Source: Alistipes sp.
Lineage (GTDB): Bacteria > Bacteroidota > Bacteroidia > Bacteroidales > Rikenellaceae
Direction: 5' to 3'
DNA length: 8,183 bases
NCBI GenBank assembly: GCA_017380955.1
Contig: JAFOCZ010000073.1
Span: forward strand, 1 to 8,183
Shown: positions 1 to 5,781 of the stretch, piece by piece
How the letters are laid out: each line of letters begins with the position of its first letter
Position numbering within the stretch: position 1 is the first letter of the stretch
The notes under the pieces: model-generated
What the model saw: the letters and a program-made list of their open reading frames with translations, nothing else
Databases searched by the model: none
What the model was told of the DNA's origin: nothing
Translations under genes and position numbers: made by a program

Positions 1-3
1 CTT

Positions 4-486
4 TTATTTACGGTCGTAAGTCAGGAACGAGAATGGCGAATCATAATCCTCGCCACGCTCATAGCGCTCCTCAGCGACCAACTTCCACTTCGAGTAGTCG
101 ACCTCGGGGAACGAGGTGTCACCCTCGTAATCACGCTCCACTCGTGTGATATACATTCTGTCGGCGATGTCCAACGCCTGGGCATATATCTGTGCGCCAC
201 CCATAATGAACACCTCGGCATCGTTGTCCGCCATAGCGATAGCCTCCTCGAGGGAGTGCGCCACAAAAGCACCCTCAAACTCCACATCGGAGCGTGTTAT
301 GACTATATTCTTACGCTTTGGCAGTGGCTTAGAGCCTAACGACTCAAAGGTCTTACGACCCATAATCACAGGGTGTCCCGATGTTGTAGTGCGGAAGAAA
401 CGCATATCCTCCTTTATATGCCACAAGAGCGCATTCTTATCGCCTATTGTGCCATTCTGTGCTATTGCAACGATTATGCTTATCAT
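4..486 (-). CDS. folA: Dihydrofolate reductase
   Basis: Reduces 7,8-dihydrofolate to tetrahydrofolate with NADPH in the cytoplasm, regenerating the cofactor that thymidylate synthase oxidises. The 160-aa product has the usual length of a bacterial chromosomal DHFR. Visible motifs are the N-terminal strand ISIIVAIAQNGTIG, the active-site segment LLWHIKEDMRFF with Trp22 and Asp27 (the E. coli Asp27 position), the NADPH-binding VIMGRKTFESLG (res 40-51), PLPKRKNIVITR (54-65), the second nucleotide loop IMGGAQIY (94-101) and the C-terminal GDTSFPEVD. The usual Pro in the LPW motif is Leu here. The ATG at 486-484 starts directly at the first conserved strand. It follows thyA on the same strand after a 181-bp repeat-filled spacer, so it may be the last gene of that cluster or have its own promoter; no clear Bacteroides promoter was found in the spacer. 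The stop codon lies 3 bp from the window edge, so downstream context is unknown. Confidence 0.97.
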   Translation of the reverse strand: MISIIVAIAQNGTIGDKNALLWHIKEDMRFFRTTTSGHPVIMGRKTFESLGSKPLPKRKNIVITRSDVEFEGAFVAHSLEEAIAMADNDAEVFIMGGAQIYAQALDIADRMYITRVERDYEGDTSFPEVDYSKWKLVAEERYERGEDYDSPFSFLTYDRK

Positions 487-531
487 AGTTTTTGTGTGTT
501 TTATTTTATGAGTTTAGAGAATTTAGGGAAT

Positions 532-567
532 ATAAGGAGTATAGAGACTCTCTCATAACCTCCTCAT
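532..567 (-). other. Second stem-loop upstream of folA
   Basis: On the minus strand, ATGAGGAG (567-560) can pair with CTCCTTAT (539-532) with one G-T pair. An inner AGAG/CTCT helix is also possible. It sits between the repeat hairpin and the AT-rich folA leader, about 45 nt before the folA start. It is low-GC and could be a decayed form of the G-rich/C-rich hairpins at 5735-5774 and 5876-5915. Confidence 0.35.
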
Positions 568-574
568 TCTCCTT

Positions 575-595
575 AAAATCGCCTCGCAGAGGCGA
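575..595 (-). terminator. Possible weak intrinsic terminator or repeat hairpin after thyA
   Basis: On the minus strand, TCGCCTC (595-589) pairs perfectly with GAGGCGA (585-579) across a 3-nt loop and is followed by TTTT (578-575). The form is that of a Rho-independent terminator, but the T-tract is only four bases long. The same hairpin occurs in the repeat copy at 5574-5595, so its presence may reflect the repeat and not a selected terminator. It would reduce read-through from thyA into folA. Confidence 0.45.
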
Positions 596-599
596 CCCT

Positions 600-634
600 A
601 TTACTAATTACTAATTACTCACTACTAATTATTC
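600..634 (-). repeat. Heptanucleotide tandem array (TAGTAAT type), 5 units
   Basis: Five contiguous 7-bp units on the minus strand at 634-628, 627-621, 620-614, 613-607 and 606-600. Their sequences, in that order, are GAATAAT, TAGTAGT, GAGTAAT, TAGTAAT, TAGTAAT. The divergence lies at the thyA-proximal end, as in the plus-strand array at 5535-5569, where GAGTAAT units also precede TAGTAAT units. Confidence 0.9.
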
Positions 635-646
635 CTTACCTTTCCC

Positions 647-667
647 TTTTCACTTTTCACTTTTCAC
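647..667 (-). repeat. Heptanucleotide tandem array (GTGAAAA), 3 units
   Basis: Three exact GTGAAAA units on the minus strand (667-661, 660-654, 653-647), directly abutting the thyA TAA at 670-668. The same unit is repeated at 5654-5680 and 5805-5831 on the plus strand. Confidence 0.92.
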
Positions 668-1561
668 TTAAAAAGAGAGCGGTGCTTTGATGGCAGGATG
701 AGGGTCGTAGCCTACGAGGGTGAAGTCGTCGTAGGTGTAGTCGAAGATAGACTCCACCTCGGGGTTGAGAATCATCGTAGGCAGTGCGCGAGGCTCGCGT
801 GACAACTGCTCCTCGGCCTGCTCGAGGTGGTTGAGGTAGAGATGCGCATCGCCGAGAGTATGCACAAACTCGCCAGGCTCAAGACCGCACTCCTTGGCAA
901 TCATCATCGTAAGCAGAGCATAGGATGCTATATTAAAAGGCACGCCGAGGAAGGTGTCACCGCTACGCTGGTACAACTGACACGATAGTTTGCCCTCTGC
1001 CACGAAGAACTGAAACATAGTGTGGCAAGGTGGCAACGCCATACTATCTACATCGGCAACATTCCACGCCGAGACTATCATACGTCGTGAGTTAGGGTTG
1101 GTCTTGATGGTCTCGATAACCTTGCGAATCTGGTCTATAGCGCCACCATCACCCGATGGCCAACTGCGCCACTGATAGCCATATACATTGTTAAGGTCAC
1201 CAAAGCGGTAGCCATCTATGGGCGACTCCATACCTGCCGCCGCCACAAAGGTATCCTTATCTACGGGCAACACACCATTGCGCACGCAGAGTTCGTTGTA
1301 GTAGCGGTAGGCATCGCTATCCCAGATATGCACGCCATTGTCGACGAGGTACTTGATGTTGGTGTCGCCACGCAGAAACCACAACAACTCATATATCACA
1401 CCCTTGAGGAACAGACGCTTTGTAGTGACCAGCGGAAAGCCCTCGCTGAGGTCGAAGCGCATCTGATAACCAAAGATGCCCTTTGTTCCCGTACCTGTTC
1501 TGTCGCCACGCACAACGCCCTCGCGGCATATCTTACTCAGCAACTCCTGATATTGTCTCAT
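668..1561 (-). CDS. thyA: Thymidylate synthase (ThyA type)
   Basis: Methylates dUMP to dTMP with 5,10-methylenetetrahydrofolate as carbon donor and reductant, releasing dihydrofolate. The 297-aa protein has all the signature elements. These are the phosphate-binding Arg21 in DRTGTGT (20-26), TTKRLFLKGVIYELLWFLRG (46-65), the NSRR arginines (157-160), the nucleophile Cys179 in LPPCHTMFQF (176-185), QRSGDTFLGVPFNIASY with Asp202 and Asn210 (198-214), and HTLGDAHLYLNH (234-245). It is longer than the 264-aa E. coli enzyme, owing to extra residues around 85-125 as in long-form ThyA (Lactobacillus casei type). The start MRQYQELL matches the family N-terminus. Its ATG lies inside the 3' end of lpxH, giving a 29-bp overlap in a different frame, so translational coupling is likely. 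The C-terminus IKAPLSF replaces the usual IKAPVAx, and repeat DNA begins right after the stop. Confidence 0.98.
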   Translation of the reverse strand: MRQYQELLSKICREGVVRGDRTGTGTKGIFGYQMRFDLSEGFPLVTTKRLFLKGVIYELLWFLRGDTNIKYLVDNGVHIWDSDAYRYYNELCVRNGVLPVDKDTFVAAAGMESPIDGYRFGDLNNVYGYQWRSWPSGDGGAIDQIRKVIETIKTNPNSRRMIVSAWNVADVDSMALPPCHTMFQFFVAEGKLSCQLYQRSGDTFLGVPFNIASYALLTMMIAKECGLEPGEFVHTLGDAHLYLNHLEQAEEQLSREPRALPTMILNPEVESIFDYTYDDFTLVGYDPHPAIKAPLSF

Positions 1562-2309
1562 CTATGTCGAAAGTTTTAAGTTCAAGGTTAGAATCTGCGT
1601 CCATAGTAATATATGTAGCCTTGCGACCCGACCAACTACTCATAAACAACACGTCGAGGTCGGCATCGGTATGTCGGTGCGGAAGGTGCATATGACCAAA
1701 GATATATGCCTCTACATCGCCACACACCCTCTTATGCTCACGCGCATACTCCACAAGGCAGTCGAGCCTATCGACAGACATACGTCCATCCTTATGTTTA
1801 TGGCTCTTGCGCGACTTACCGCTCCACCAATCTCCAAAGCGCAGGAAGAGGTCGGGATGTATCAGCCAACTGAAGACCACACGCAGCACCTTTGAGCGGA
1901 ATGCTGTGTTCATAAGTCTCAGCAGCCACTGACCCTGGATGTTCATATTATCGCCGTGGGCGAGGTGCAACTTCTTACCCTGCACACTCTCCACACGCGG
2001 TGCGAAGACCACCTCTATGCCACACTCACGCTCCAGGTAGTCGTAGCACCACATATCGTGGTTACCAACGTAGAAGACCACCCTAACGCCTCTGTCGGCC
2101 ATATCGGCAAGACGTCCCAGCACACGCACAAAGCCCTGTGGCACTACCCTGCGATACTCAAACCAAAAGTCGAAGATATCACCCAAGAGGTACAATGCTG
2201 TGGCATCCTCGGCGATGGTGTCGAGCCAACGACAGAAGGCACGCTCTGTACGTCGTGCCACCGCGTCACCTCCCGCACCGAGGTGTATGTCCGATACGAA
2301 GTAAATCAT
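1533..2309 (-). CDS. lpxH: UDP-2,3-diacylglucosamine diphosphatase (LpxH-type)
   Basis: A calcineurin-like metallophosphoesterase that hydrolyses UDP-2,3-diacylglucosamine to lipid X and UMP at the inner face of the cytoplasmic membrane, a step of lipid A synthesis. In 258 aa it shows the dinuclear-metal signature in order: SDIHLG (Asp7, His9), GDIFDFWFEY (Asp44), GNHDMW (Asn83, His84, Asp85), HGD (118-120) and GHMHLPH (His206, His208). GDIFDFWF and GNHD, in place of the enterobacterial GNRD, are typical of Bacteroidetes members as I recall them. The central segment 122-170, with several aromatic and basic residues, corresponds to the lipid-binding lid of the family. Its ATG follows the stop of the upstream lipoprotein gene by one base (TAG-G-ATG), and its own end overlaps thyA by 29 bp. 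It is therefore probably cotranscribed with both. LpxG or LpxI is excluded by the motif set; another phosphoesterase substrate remains possible. Confidence 0.9.
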   Translation of the reverse strand: MIYFVSDIHLGAGGDAVARRTERAFCRWLDTIAEDATALYLLGDIFDFWFEYRRVVPQGFVRVLGRLADMADRGVRVVFYVGNHDMWCYDYLERECGIEVVFAPRVESVQGKKLHLAHGDNMNIQGQWLLRLMNTAFRSKVLRVVFSWLIHPDLFLRFGDWWSGKSRKSHKHKDGRMSVDRLDCLVEYAREHKRVCGDVEAYIFGHMHLPHRHTDADLDVLFMSSWSGRKATYITMDADSNLELKTFDIDETISGVAE

Positions 2310-2310
2310 C

Positions 2311-3447
2311 CTACAAGCAACGCTTTATCTCACGCTCAAGGATATCCATAGCCAGCGGAGCAACGCTGACATTACCCTCACGGTCGATGATATAAGCCTT
2401 TGGAAGAGTCTCTACACCAAAGAGTGTGAAGACATCGGCGCTCTTACCACCATATACCGAAATCCAAGGGTGGCGCTGCTGACGCACAGCATCAATCCAC
2501 ACCGCCTCATCAGCATCTGCCGAGACGTGGTATACCTCGAAACCCTGGTCGTGGTAACGCTCATACAACTCCTTGAGTTCGGCGTTTATATTGTTGCACA
2601 GTGCGCTCTCGGAAATCCAGAAGTAGAGCAACGTAACACCACCCGAGAGCGATGCCAAACGGTGCTTCTTGCGATACATATCCTGAAGTTCTATATCGGG
2701 ATACGACGCTATCTCCACCTTGTTGAGAACGTCGATAACTGCCTCCTGCTCTACGATATCCTGCTCCAGGACTGCGATATATGGCGAGTCGGGGTACTTA
2801 ACCTTCAAGCCCTCGAGAACGGCATTGTAGTGCGCCAATGTTACACCATAGCCATCGAGTTGTGGGATATACTGCTCGGCAACGGCGTGACGCAAGGCGT
2901 ATACCGCTGCGAGGCTCTGCATATTCGTGCCCACGAAGCGCACCTGAGCCTTCATAGCCTGCTGCGCAGCGCGATATGCCTCCACCCCGGTGTAGCGACT
3001 CTCGGTGTGGAGACGCTCGGCGATGAGCGCCAACTGGTCGCAAGGTGTGAAGTAGTCGCGGTTGAACTCACGGATGAGCGCCGACTCCTCAGAGCCCTCC
3101 ACGGTGTAGTTCAGGAATATATCTCCCGCAGCCTCCAACTTAATATCATCACCTGCCGCAACGACCAATGTCACAGGGCGGCTATTAGCGCCAAAGGTGA
3201 GTTTGTAGAAGCGTGGTGAGGTCTCGTCGAGGGACATCGCGAAACTAAAGCCTCCGTTATCCTGCAACGCCACGCCATCCACACGCTCCGACGTTGCGAA
3301 GTTATCGGCAACACGCTCCAGGAACACAGAGTCTACGCCACTGCCTACGAAACGACCCGATATTGTGGTGTTCGCACCACCAAATTCGCCACCACACGCC
3401 ACCATAAACATTGCGAGGGTGACAACTGCAAAAATATATCTCTTCAT
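2311..3447 (-). CDS. DUF4369/thioredoxin-fold lipoprotein lacking the CxxC motif
   Basis: A 378-aa predicted lipoprotein. The signal peptide MKRYIFAVVTLAMFMVAC has a lipobox-like MVAC with Cys18, which places the mature protein in the envelope. Residues 27-130 look like a DUF4369 beta-rich domain (SGRFVGSGVDSVFLERV, then the VVAAGDDIKLEA segment). Residues 130-245 are helical. Residues 250-378 form a TlpA/AhpC-TSA-like thioredoxin fold, with YFWISESALCNNIN (275-288), the VYHVSAD strand and a cis-Pro loop ETLPKAYIID (346-355). The active-site position reads SALC (Ser281, Cys284) where redox-active members have CxxC. The attacking cysteine is gone, so disulfide reductase activity is unlikely and a binding or scaffold role is possible. 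The gene lies 30 bp after the DUF4290 gene and 1 bp before lpxH. The family is common in Bacteroidetes, but the role of this member is unknown. Confidence 0.85.
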   Translation of the reverse strand: MKRYIFAVVTLAMFMVACGGEFGGANTTISGRFVGSGVDSVFLERVADNFATSERVDGVALQDNGGFSFAMSLDETSPRFYKLTFGANSRPVTLVVAAGDDIKLEAAGDIFLNYTVEGSEESALIREFNRDYFTPCDQLALIAERLHTESRYTGVEAYRAAQQAMKAQVRFVGTNMQSLAAVYALRHAVAEQYIPQLDGYGVTLAHYNAVLEGLKVKYPDSPYIAVLEQDIVEQEAVIDVLNKVEIASYPDIELQDMYRKKHRLASLSGGVTLLYFWISESALCNNINAELKELYERYHDQGFEVYHVSADADEAVWIDAVRQQRHPWISVYGGKSADVFTLFGVETLPKAYIIDREGNVSVAPLAMDILEREIKRCL

Positions 3448-3477
3448 ATCTATCTTTGGGAATTCTACAATTTGTTA

Positions 3478-4194
3478 CTACTGATGTTGTGCGCTATGAC
3501 CATTGCTACGATGGTGAGGATGTGGCTTGTTGCCACGCGCATTGCTATGAGCCTGGGCGTGATGCTGAGGTCTACGACCATTGTTGTTACGCTGAGGCCT
3601 GCGACGATGGTTGTTGTTGCTACGCTGCGTAGCCCCTGCGCGATACTCGCTGCGCATAGATGCTATCTCCGACAAATCCATATTCAACTCCTCGCCCGCC
3701 ATAATGCGAATATCACGGATTATAGAGTCGTTGTTTGGATGCTCGTTGTTGAACTCATAACTCTTGGTGCGCATATAACGTGCTATGTTGGCAAGTTCGG
3801 CTGCCGACTGCTCGGTGTTATGCTCCTCGGCGATGAGACGCACGAAACGCTGAGCGTTCTTGCCATAGTGCTTGAACATAATGCGCTGCTGTGGATATGA
3901 TAGTTTTTGTGGTCTGAGAGTCAAATCCTGGCGCGATGGTTGCTGGTATGGCGAGTCGACATCCAACTGAAAATCGGACATTATAAAGAGATGATCCCAG
4001 AGTTTATGCTTGAAATCCTCGGTGTCGCGCAACGTAGGGTTGAGATTACCCATAACGGCGATGACAGCCTTAGCCTGTCGTGTGCGCTCCTTTCTATCCT
4101 CAATCTCCAAAAGCGAGTCCACCATCTGGTGAATGTGTCTTCCATACTCGGGGAGGTAGAGTCTACGACGTGTAAAGTTATAATTTTTTCTCAT
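3478..4194 (-). CDS. DUF4290 family protein with basic His/Asn-rich tail
   Basis: A 238-aa protein of unknown function, recognised from the N-terminus RRRLYLPEYGRHIHQMVDSL and the following segment with MGNLNP and KLWDHLF (about 48-70), which is characteristic of Bacteroidetes DUF4290. Residues 1-180 are the helical conserved part and contain no catalytic motif I can name. Residues 185-238 are a low-complexity tail with 9 His, 9 Asn and 10 Arg. No signal peptide or membrane segment is visible, so it should be cytoplasmic; the basic tail suggests nucleic-acid or ribosome contact (inference only). I placed the start at ATG 4194-4192 (MRKNYNFTRRR). An upstream in-frame ATG at 4281 would add 29 residues, including a Cys-rich stretch with no family resemblance. 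It is the first gene of the minus-strand cluster that continues with the lipoprotein, lpxH and thyA. Confidence 0.85.
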   Translation of the reverse strand: MRKNYNFTRRRLYLPEYGRHIHQMVDSLLEIEDRKERTRQAKAVIAVMGNLNPTLRDTEDFKHKLWDHLFIMSDFQLDVDSPYQQPSRQDLTLRPQKLSYPQQRIMFKHYGKNAQRFVRLIAEEHNTEQSAAELANIARYMRTKSYEFNNEHPNNDSIIRDIRIMAGEELNMDLSEIASMRSEYRAGATQRSNNNHRRRPQRNNNGRRPQHHAQAHSNARGNKPHPHHRSNGHSAQHQ

Positions 4195-4392
4195 TGTGCT
4201 TGAGGTTTGAATACAGTAACATAACGTGCAACACCCCACGCTTAGTCTTTCGGGGTCATTAATATAATGCGACAATGTCACAACAATGAGGAGTATTGCA
4301 CCAATGGTTTAAAGATGTAATCTTTACCCGCTGAACACTAAGCAACGGTTTAACCATACAAAGTAACTAAAAATTTATCATATAAACAAACT
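4195..4392. promoter_or_regulatory. Divergent intergenic region between the DUF4290 gene and the sigma-54 activator
   Basis: This 198-bp spacer must hold the promoters for both the plus-strand activator and the five-gene minus-strand cluster. I found no convincing TTTG/TAnnTTTG pair on either strand and no -24/-12 sigma-54 site. Visible structures are the inverted repeat AAAGAT-GTA-ATCTTT at 4311-4325, the small palindrome GGTTTAACC at 4347-4355, and a direct repeat CAA(T/C)GGTTTAA at 4302-4312 and 4343-4353. The last 30 bp before the activator ATG are AT-rich without a Shine-Dalgarno sequence, as usual in this phylum. Confidence 0.5.
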
Positions 4393-5523
4393 ATGACAAA
4401 GATTTTGCTTCTTTCCGACTCCAAAACTATGCTTAGTTCGCTGAGCGAGCGACTGCAGGAGGAGAATTTCGACACCACAATCTCGAGCAACGCTACCGCT
4501 GCCGAGGAGATATGCCACAACAAACACTTCGACATAGCCATCGTGGATGGTAATATGCCGAGCCACGACATAGGACTCCCCACGATTGTCGTAGTGCGTA
4601 AGGCCGAGGTCGAGAGCGCCGTTGAGGCTCTGCGTAGCGGAGCCATAGACTACCTCAGCACACCCATAGATATGAACCGTCTGCTCTCGACGCTGAGGAA
4701 CTTCGAGAGCGAGGAGTCGCCACGACCTCGCACCACACGCCACACATCACGACGCACTAATTGTGCCACACAGCCTATCATAGGAGACTCGGAGGCTATA
4801 GAGCACGTTCGACAGATGATAGAGCGTGTAGCGCCCTCGGATGCCCGAGTGTTGGTATTGGGCGAGAATGGCACAGGCAAGGAACTTGTTGCACGCTGGT
4901 TGCACCTCAAGAGCGCACGCCGCGAAGCACCCTTCGTGGAGGTAAACTGCGCCGCGATACCCGCAGAACTCATAGAGAGCGAACTCTTTGGTCACGAGAA
5001 GGGGTCGTTCACCTCGGCGGTGAAGCAGCATAAGGGGAAGTTTGAGTTGGCCGATGGCGGCACACTGTTTATGGATGAGATTGGCGATATGTCGCTCTCG
5101 GCGCAGGCTAAGGTGCTACGCGCACTGCAGGAGAATAAGATAACACGCGTGGGTGGCGATAAGGATATAGCGGTGGATGTGAGGGTTGTCGCCGCCACGA
5201 ATAAGGATATCCGCCAGGAGATTCGTGAGGGTCACTTCCGCGAGGACCTGTACCACCGCCTCAGCGTCATCGAGATCTTCGTGCCGCCACTACGTGACCG
5301 CCGCGGAGATATAGAGTTGCTTGTGGAGCACTTCCTCACGGAGATATGTTCACGCCACCATATCGACACCAAGAGCATCGACAAGTCGGCCATAGACCTC
5401 CTCGCCTCACGGTCGTGGACGGGTAACATCCGCGAGTTGCATAACATCGTGGAGCGCCTTGTAATCCTCAGCGAGAGCACCATCACCGCCGACACGGTGC
5501 AGAGATACTGCAATGGGAGGTGA
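4393..5523 (+). CDS. Sigma-54 activator with degenerate receiver and no DNA-binding domain
   Basis: NtrC-family bacterial enhancer-binding protein of 376 aa that should use ATP hydrolysis to open sigma-54 RNA polymerase promoters. Residues 1-105 are a receiver domain with Asp52 in IVDGNMP at the phospho-acceptor position. The domain is shortened: the segment after NMP lacks roughly 14 residues. The acidic pair is reduced to Ser8-Asp9, and the conserved Lys of the KP motif is Thr90 (STP). Residues 127-350 are the AAA+ domain: Walker A GENGTGKE (157-164), ESELFGHEKGSFTSA (195-209) with a GAFTGA-loop variant, Walker B GGTLFMDEIGD (222-232), REDLYHRL (283-290) and WTGNIRELHNIVER (342-355). The protein ends 21 residues later, so the Fis-type helix-turn-helix is absent. 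It is the only plus-strand gene and has no neighbouring histidine kinase. The last codons and stop lie in sequence that recurs twice downstream. Confidence 0.92.
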   Translation: MTKILLLSDSKTMLSSLSERLQEENFDTTISSNATAAEEICHNKHFDIAIVDGNMPSHDIGLPTIVVVRKAEVESAVEALRSGAIDYLSTPIDMNRLLSTLRNFESEESPRPRTTRHTSRRTNCATQPIIGDSEAIEHVRQMIERVAPSDARVLVLGENGTGKELVARWLHLKSARREAPFVEVNCAAIPAELIESELFGHEKGSFTSAVKQHKGKFELADGGTLFMDEIGDMSLSAQAKVLRALQENKITRVGGDKDIAVDVRVVAATNKDIRQEIREGHFREDLYHRLSVIEIFVPPLRDRRGDIELLVEHFLTEICSRHHIDTKSIDKSAIDLLASRSWTGNIRELHNIVERLVILSESTITADTVQRYCNGR

Positions 5524-5534
5524 AAATGAGTAGT

Positions 5535-5569
5535 GAGTAATGAGTAATTAGTAATTAGTAATTAGTAAT
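5535..5569 (+). repeat. Heptanucleotide tandem array (TAGTAAT type), 5 units
   Basis: Five contiguous 7-bp units: GAGTAAT at 5535-5541 and 5542-5548, then TAGTAAT at 5549-5555, 5556-5562 and 5563-5569. The array starts 12 bp after the activator stop codon and leads into the TCGCCT hairpin, the same order as the copy at 634-579 on the other strand. Confidence 0.92.
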
Positions 5570-5573
5570 GGTG

Positions 5574-5595
5574 TCGCCTCTGACAAGGCGATTTT
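5574..5595 (+). terminator. Possible intrinsic terminator of the sigma-54 activator gene
   Basis: TCGCCT (5574-5579) pairs with AGGCGA (5586-5591) around a 6-nt loop and is followed by TTTT (5592-5595). It lies 50 bp after the stop codon. Stem and T-tract are both short. The same hairpin follows thyA (595-575), with a different loop and one more closing pair. That conserves the stem while the loop varies, as expected of a functional or formerly functional hairpin. Confidence 0.45.
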
Positions 5596-5628
5596 GGGGA
5601 TTATGGGGAGAGATGGGGATTAATGGGG
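5596..5628 (+). other. G-quadruplex motif 1
   Basis: Four GGGG runs at 5596-5599, 5605-5608, 5615-5618 and 5625-5628, separated by 5, 6 and 6 bases (ATTAT, AGAGAT, ATTAAT). This satisfies the standard four-run quadruplex pattern with long G-tracts. It lies in the presumed 3' untranslated region of the activator, on the mRNA-like strand. Folding is predicted from pattern only. Confidence 0.7.
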
Positions 5629-5630
5629 AT

Positions 5631-5712
5631 ACCCAGAAGTACCGCAATGGGAGGTGAAAAGTGAAAAGTGAAAAGTGAAAGGTTAGGTGCGCTTCGCGCG
5701 ATAGTTTATTTC
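5631..5712 (+). repeat. 82-bp direct repeat, copy 1
   Basis: Starts at ACCCAGAAGTACCGCAATGG and runs through a GTGAAAA array (5654-5680), GGTTAGG, a GCGC-TTC-GCGC hairpin (5689-5699) and ATAGTTTATTTCT. It is identical to 5782-5863 except for T5706 versus C5857. The 21-base core TACCGCAATGGGAGG plus TGAAAA (5640-5660) also matches the end of the activator gene at 5506-5526 with one mismatch. Confidence 0.95.
5654..5680 (+). repeat. Heptanucleotide tandem array (GTGAAAA), copy 1
   Basis: Three exact GTGAAAA units (5654-5674) and a final GTGAAA, followed by GGTTAGG. It equals the array at 5805-5831 and resembles the minus-strand array at 667-647. Confidence 0.92.
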
Positions 5713-5713
5713 T

Positions 5714-5747
5714 GGGGAGAGATGGGGACTGATGGGGACTGATGGGG
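5714..5747 (+). other. G-quadruplex motif 2
   Basis: Four GGGG runs at 5714-5717, 5724-5727, 5734-5737 and 5744-5747 with exact 10-bp periodicity and 6-base spacers AGAGAT, ACTGAT, ACTGAT. It is the most regular quadruplex motif in the window. A C-rich block follows at 5751-5786 and can pair with part of it, so quadruplex and hairpin would compete. Confidence 0.72.
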
Positions 5748-5774
5748 AACTACCCATAACTACCCATTAGTCCC
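5735..5774 (+). other. Long hairpin, G-rich arm with C-rich arm
   Basis: GGGACTGATGGG (5735-5746) pairs over 12 bp with CCCATTAGTCCC (5763-5774) with one G-T pair and a 16-nt loop. The left arm is also available at 5725-5736 because of the 10-bp periodicity, so the structure can slip. No T-tract follows, so it is not an ordinary terminator. Confidence 0.6.
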
Positions 5775-5781
5775 TATAACT

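Larger units (their letters stand above)
487..667 (-). repeat. Composite intergenic repeat between thyA and folA
   Basis: Read on the minus strand, the spacer starts immediately after the thyA stop with three GTGAAAA units (667-647). Then come GGGAAAGGTAAG (646-635), five 7-bp units of the type TAGTAAT/GAGTAAT (634-600), a perfect TCGCCTC/GAGGCGA hairpin (595-579), TTTTAAGG and a purine-rich stretch. The last 80 bp before folA are AT-rich. The same modules recur after the sigma-54 activator gene at 5519-5630. Those copies share GAAAGGT(A/T)AGG after the GTGAAAA array and the TAGTAAT-array/hairpin/TTTT order. The two loci share no coding sequence, so this is a dispersed repeat and not a paralogous gene remnant. 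Confidence 0.85.

Noticed and set aside
146..511. 121-aa open frame on the plus strand
   Set aside because: Antisense to folA, whose motifs are complete; the product has no recognisable features.
2470..3219. 249-aa open frame on the plus strand
   Set aside because: It is wholly antisense to the DUF4369/thioredoxin-like lipoprotein gene, has no domain resemblance, and follows from the codon bias of the real gene.
3472..3900. 142-aa plus-strand frame with hydrophobic stretches
   Set aside because: It is the complement of the DUF4290 His/Asn/Arg tail; the apparent hydrophobicity comes from reading those codons backwards.
4195..4281. N-terminal extension of the DUF4290 protein to an upstream ATG
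   Set aside because: The added 29 residues (Cys-rich, no family similarity) precede the conserved N-terminus, and a better ATG exists at 4194.
4195..4392. Sigma-54 (-24/-12) promoter for autoregulation of the activator
   Set aside because: No TGGCAC-N5-TTGC-like sequence is present on either strand of the spacer.
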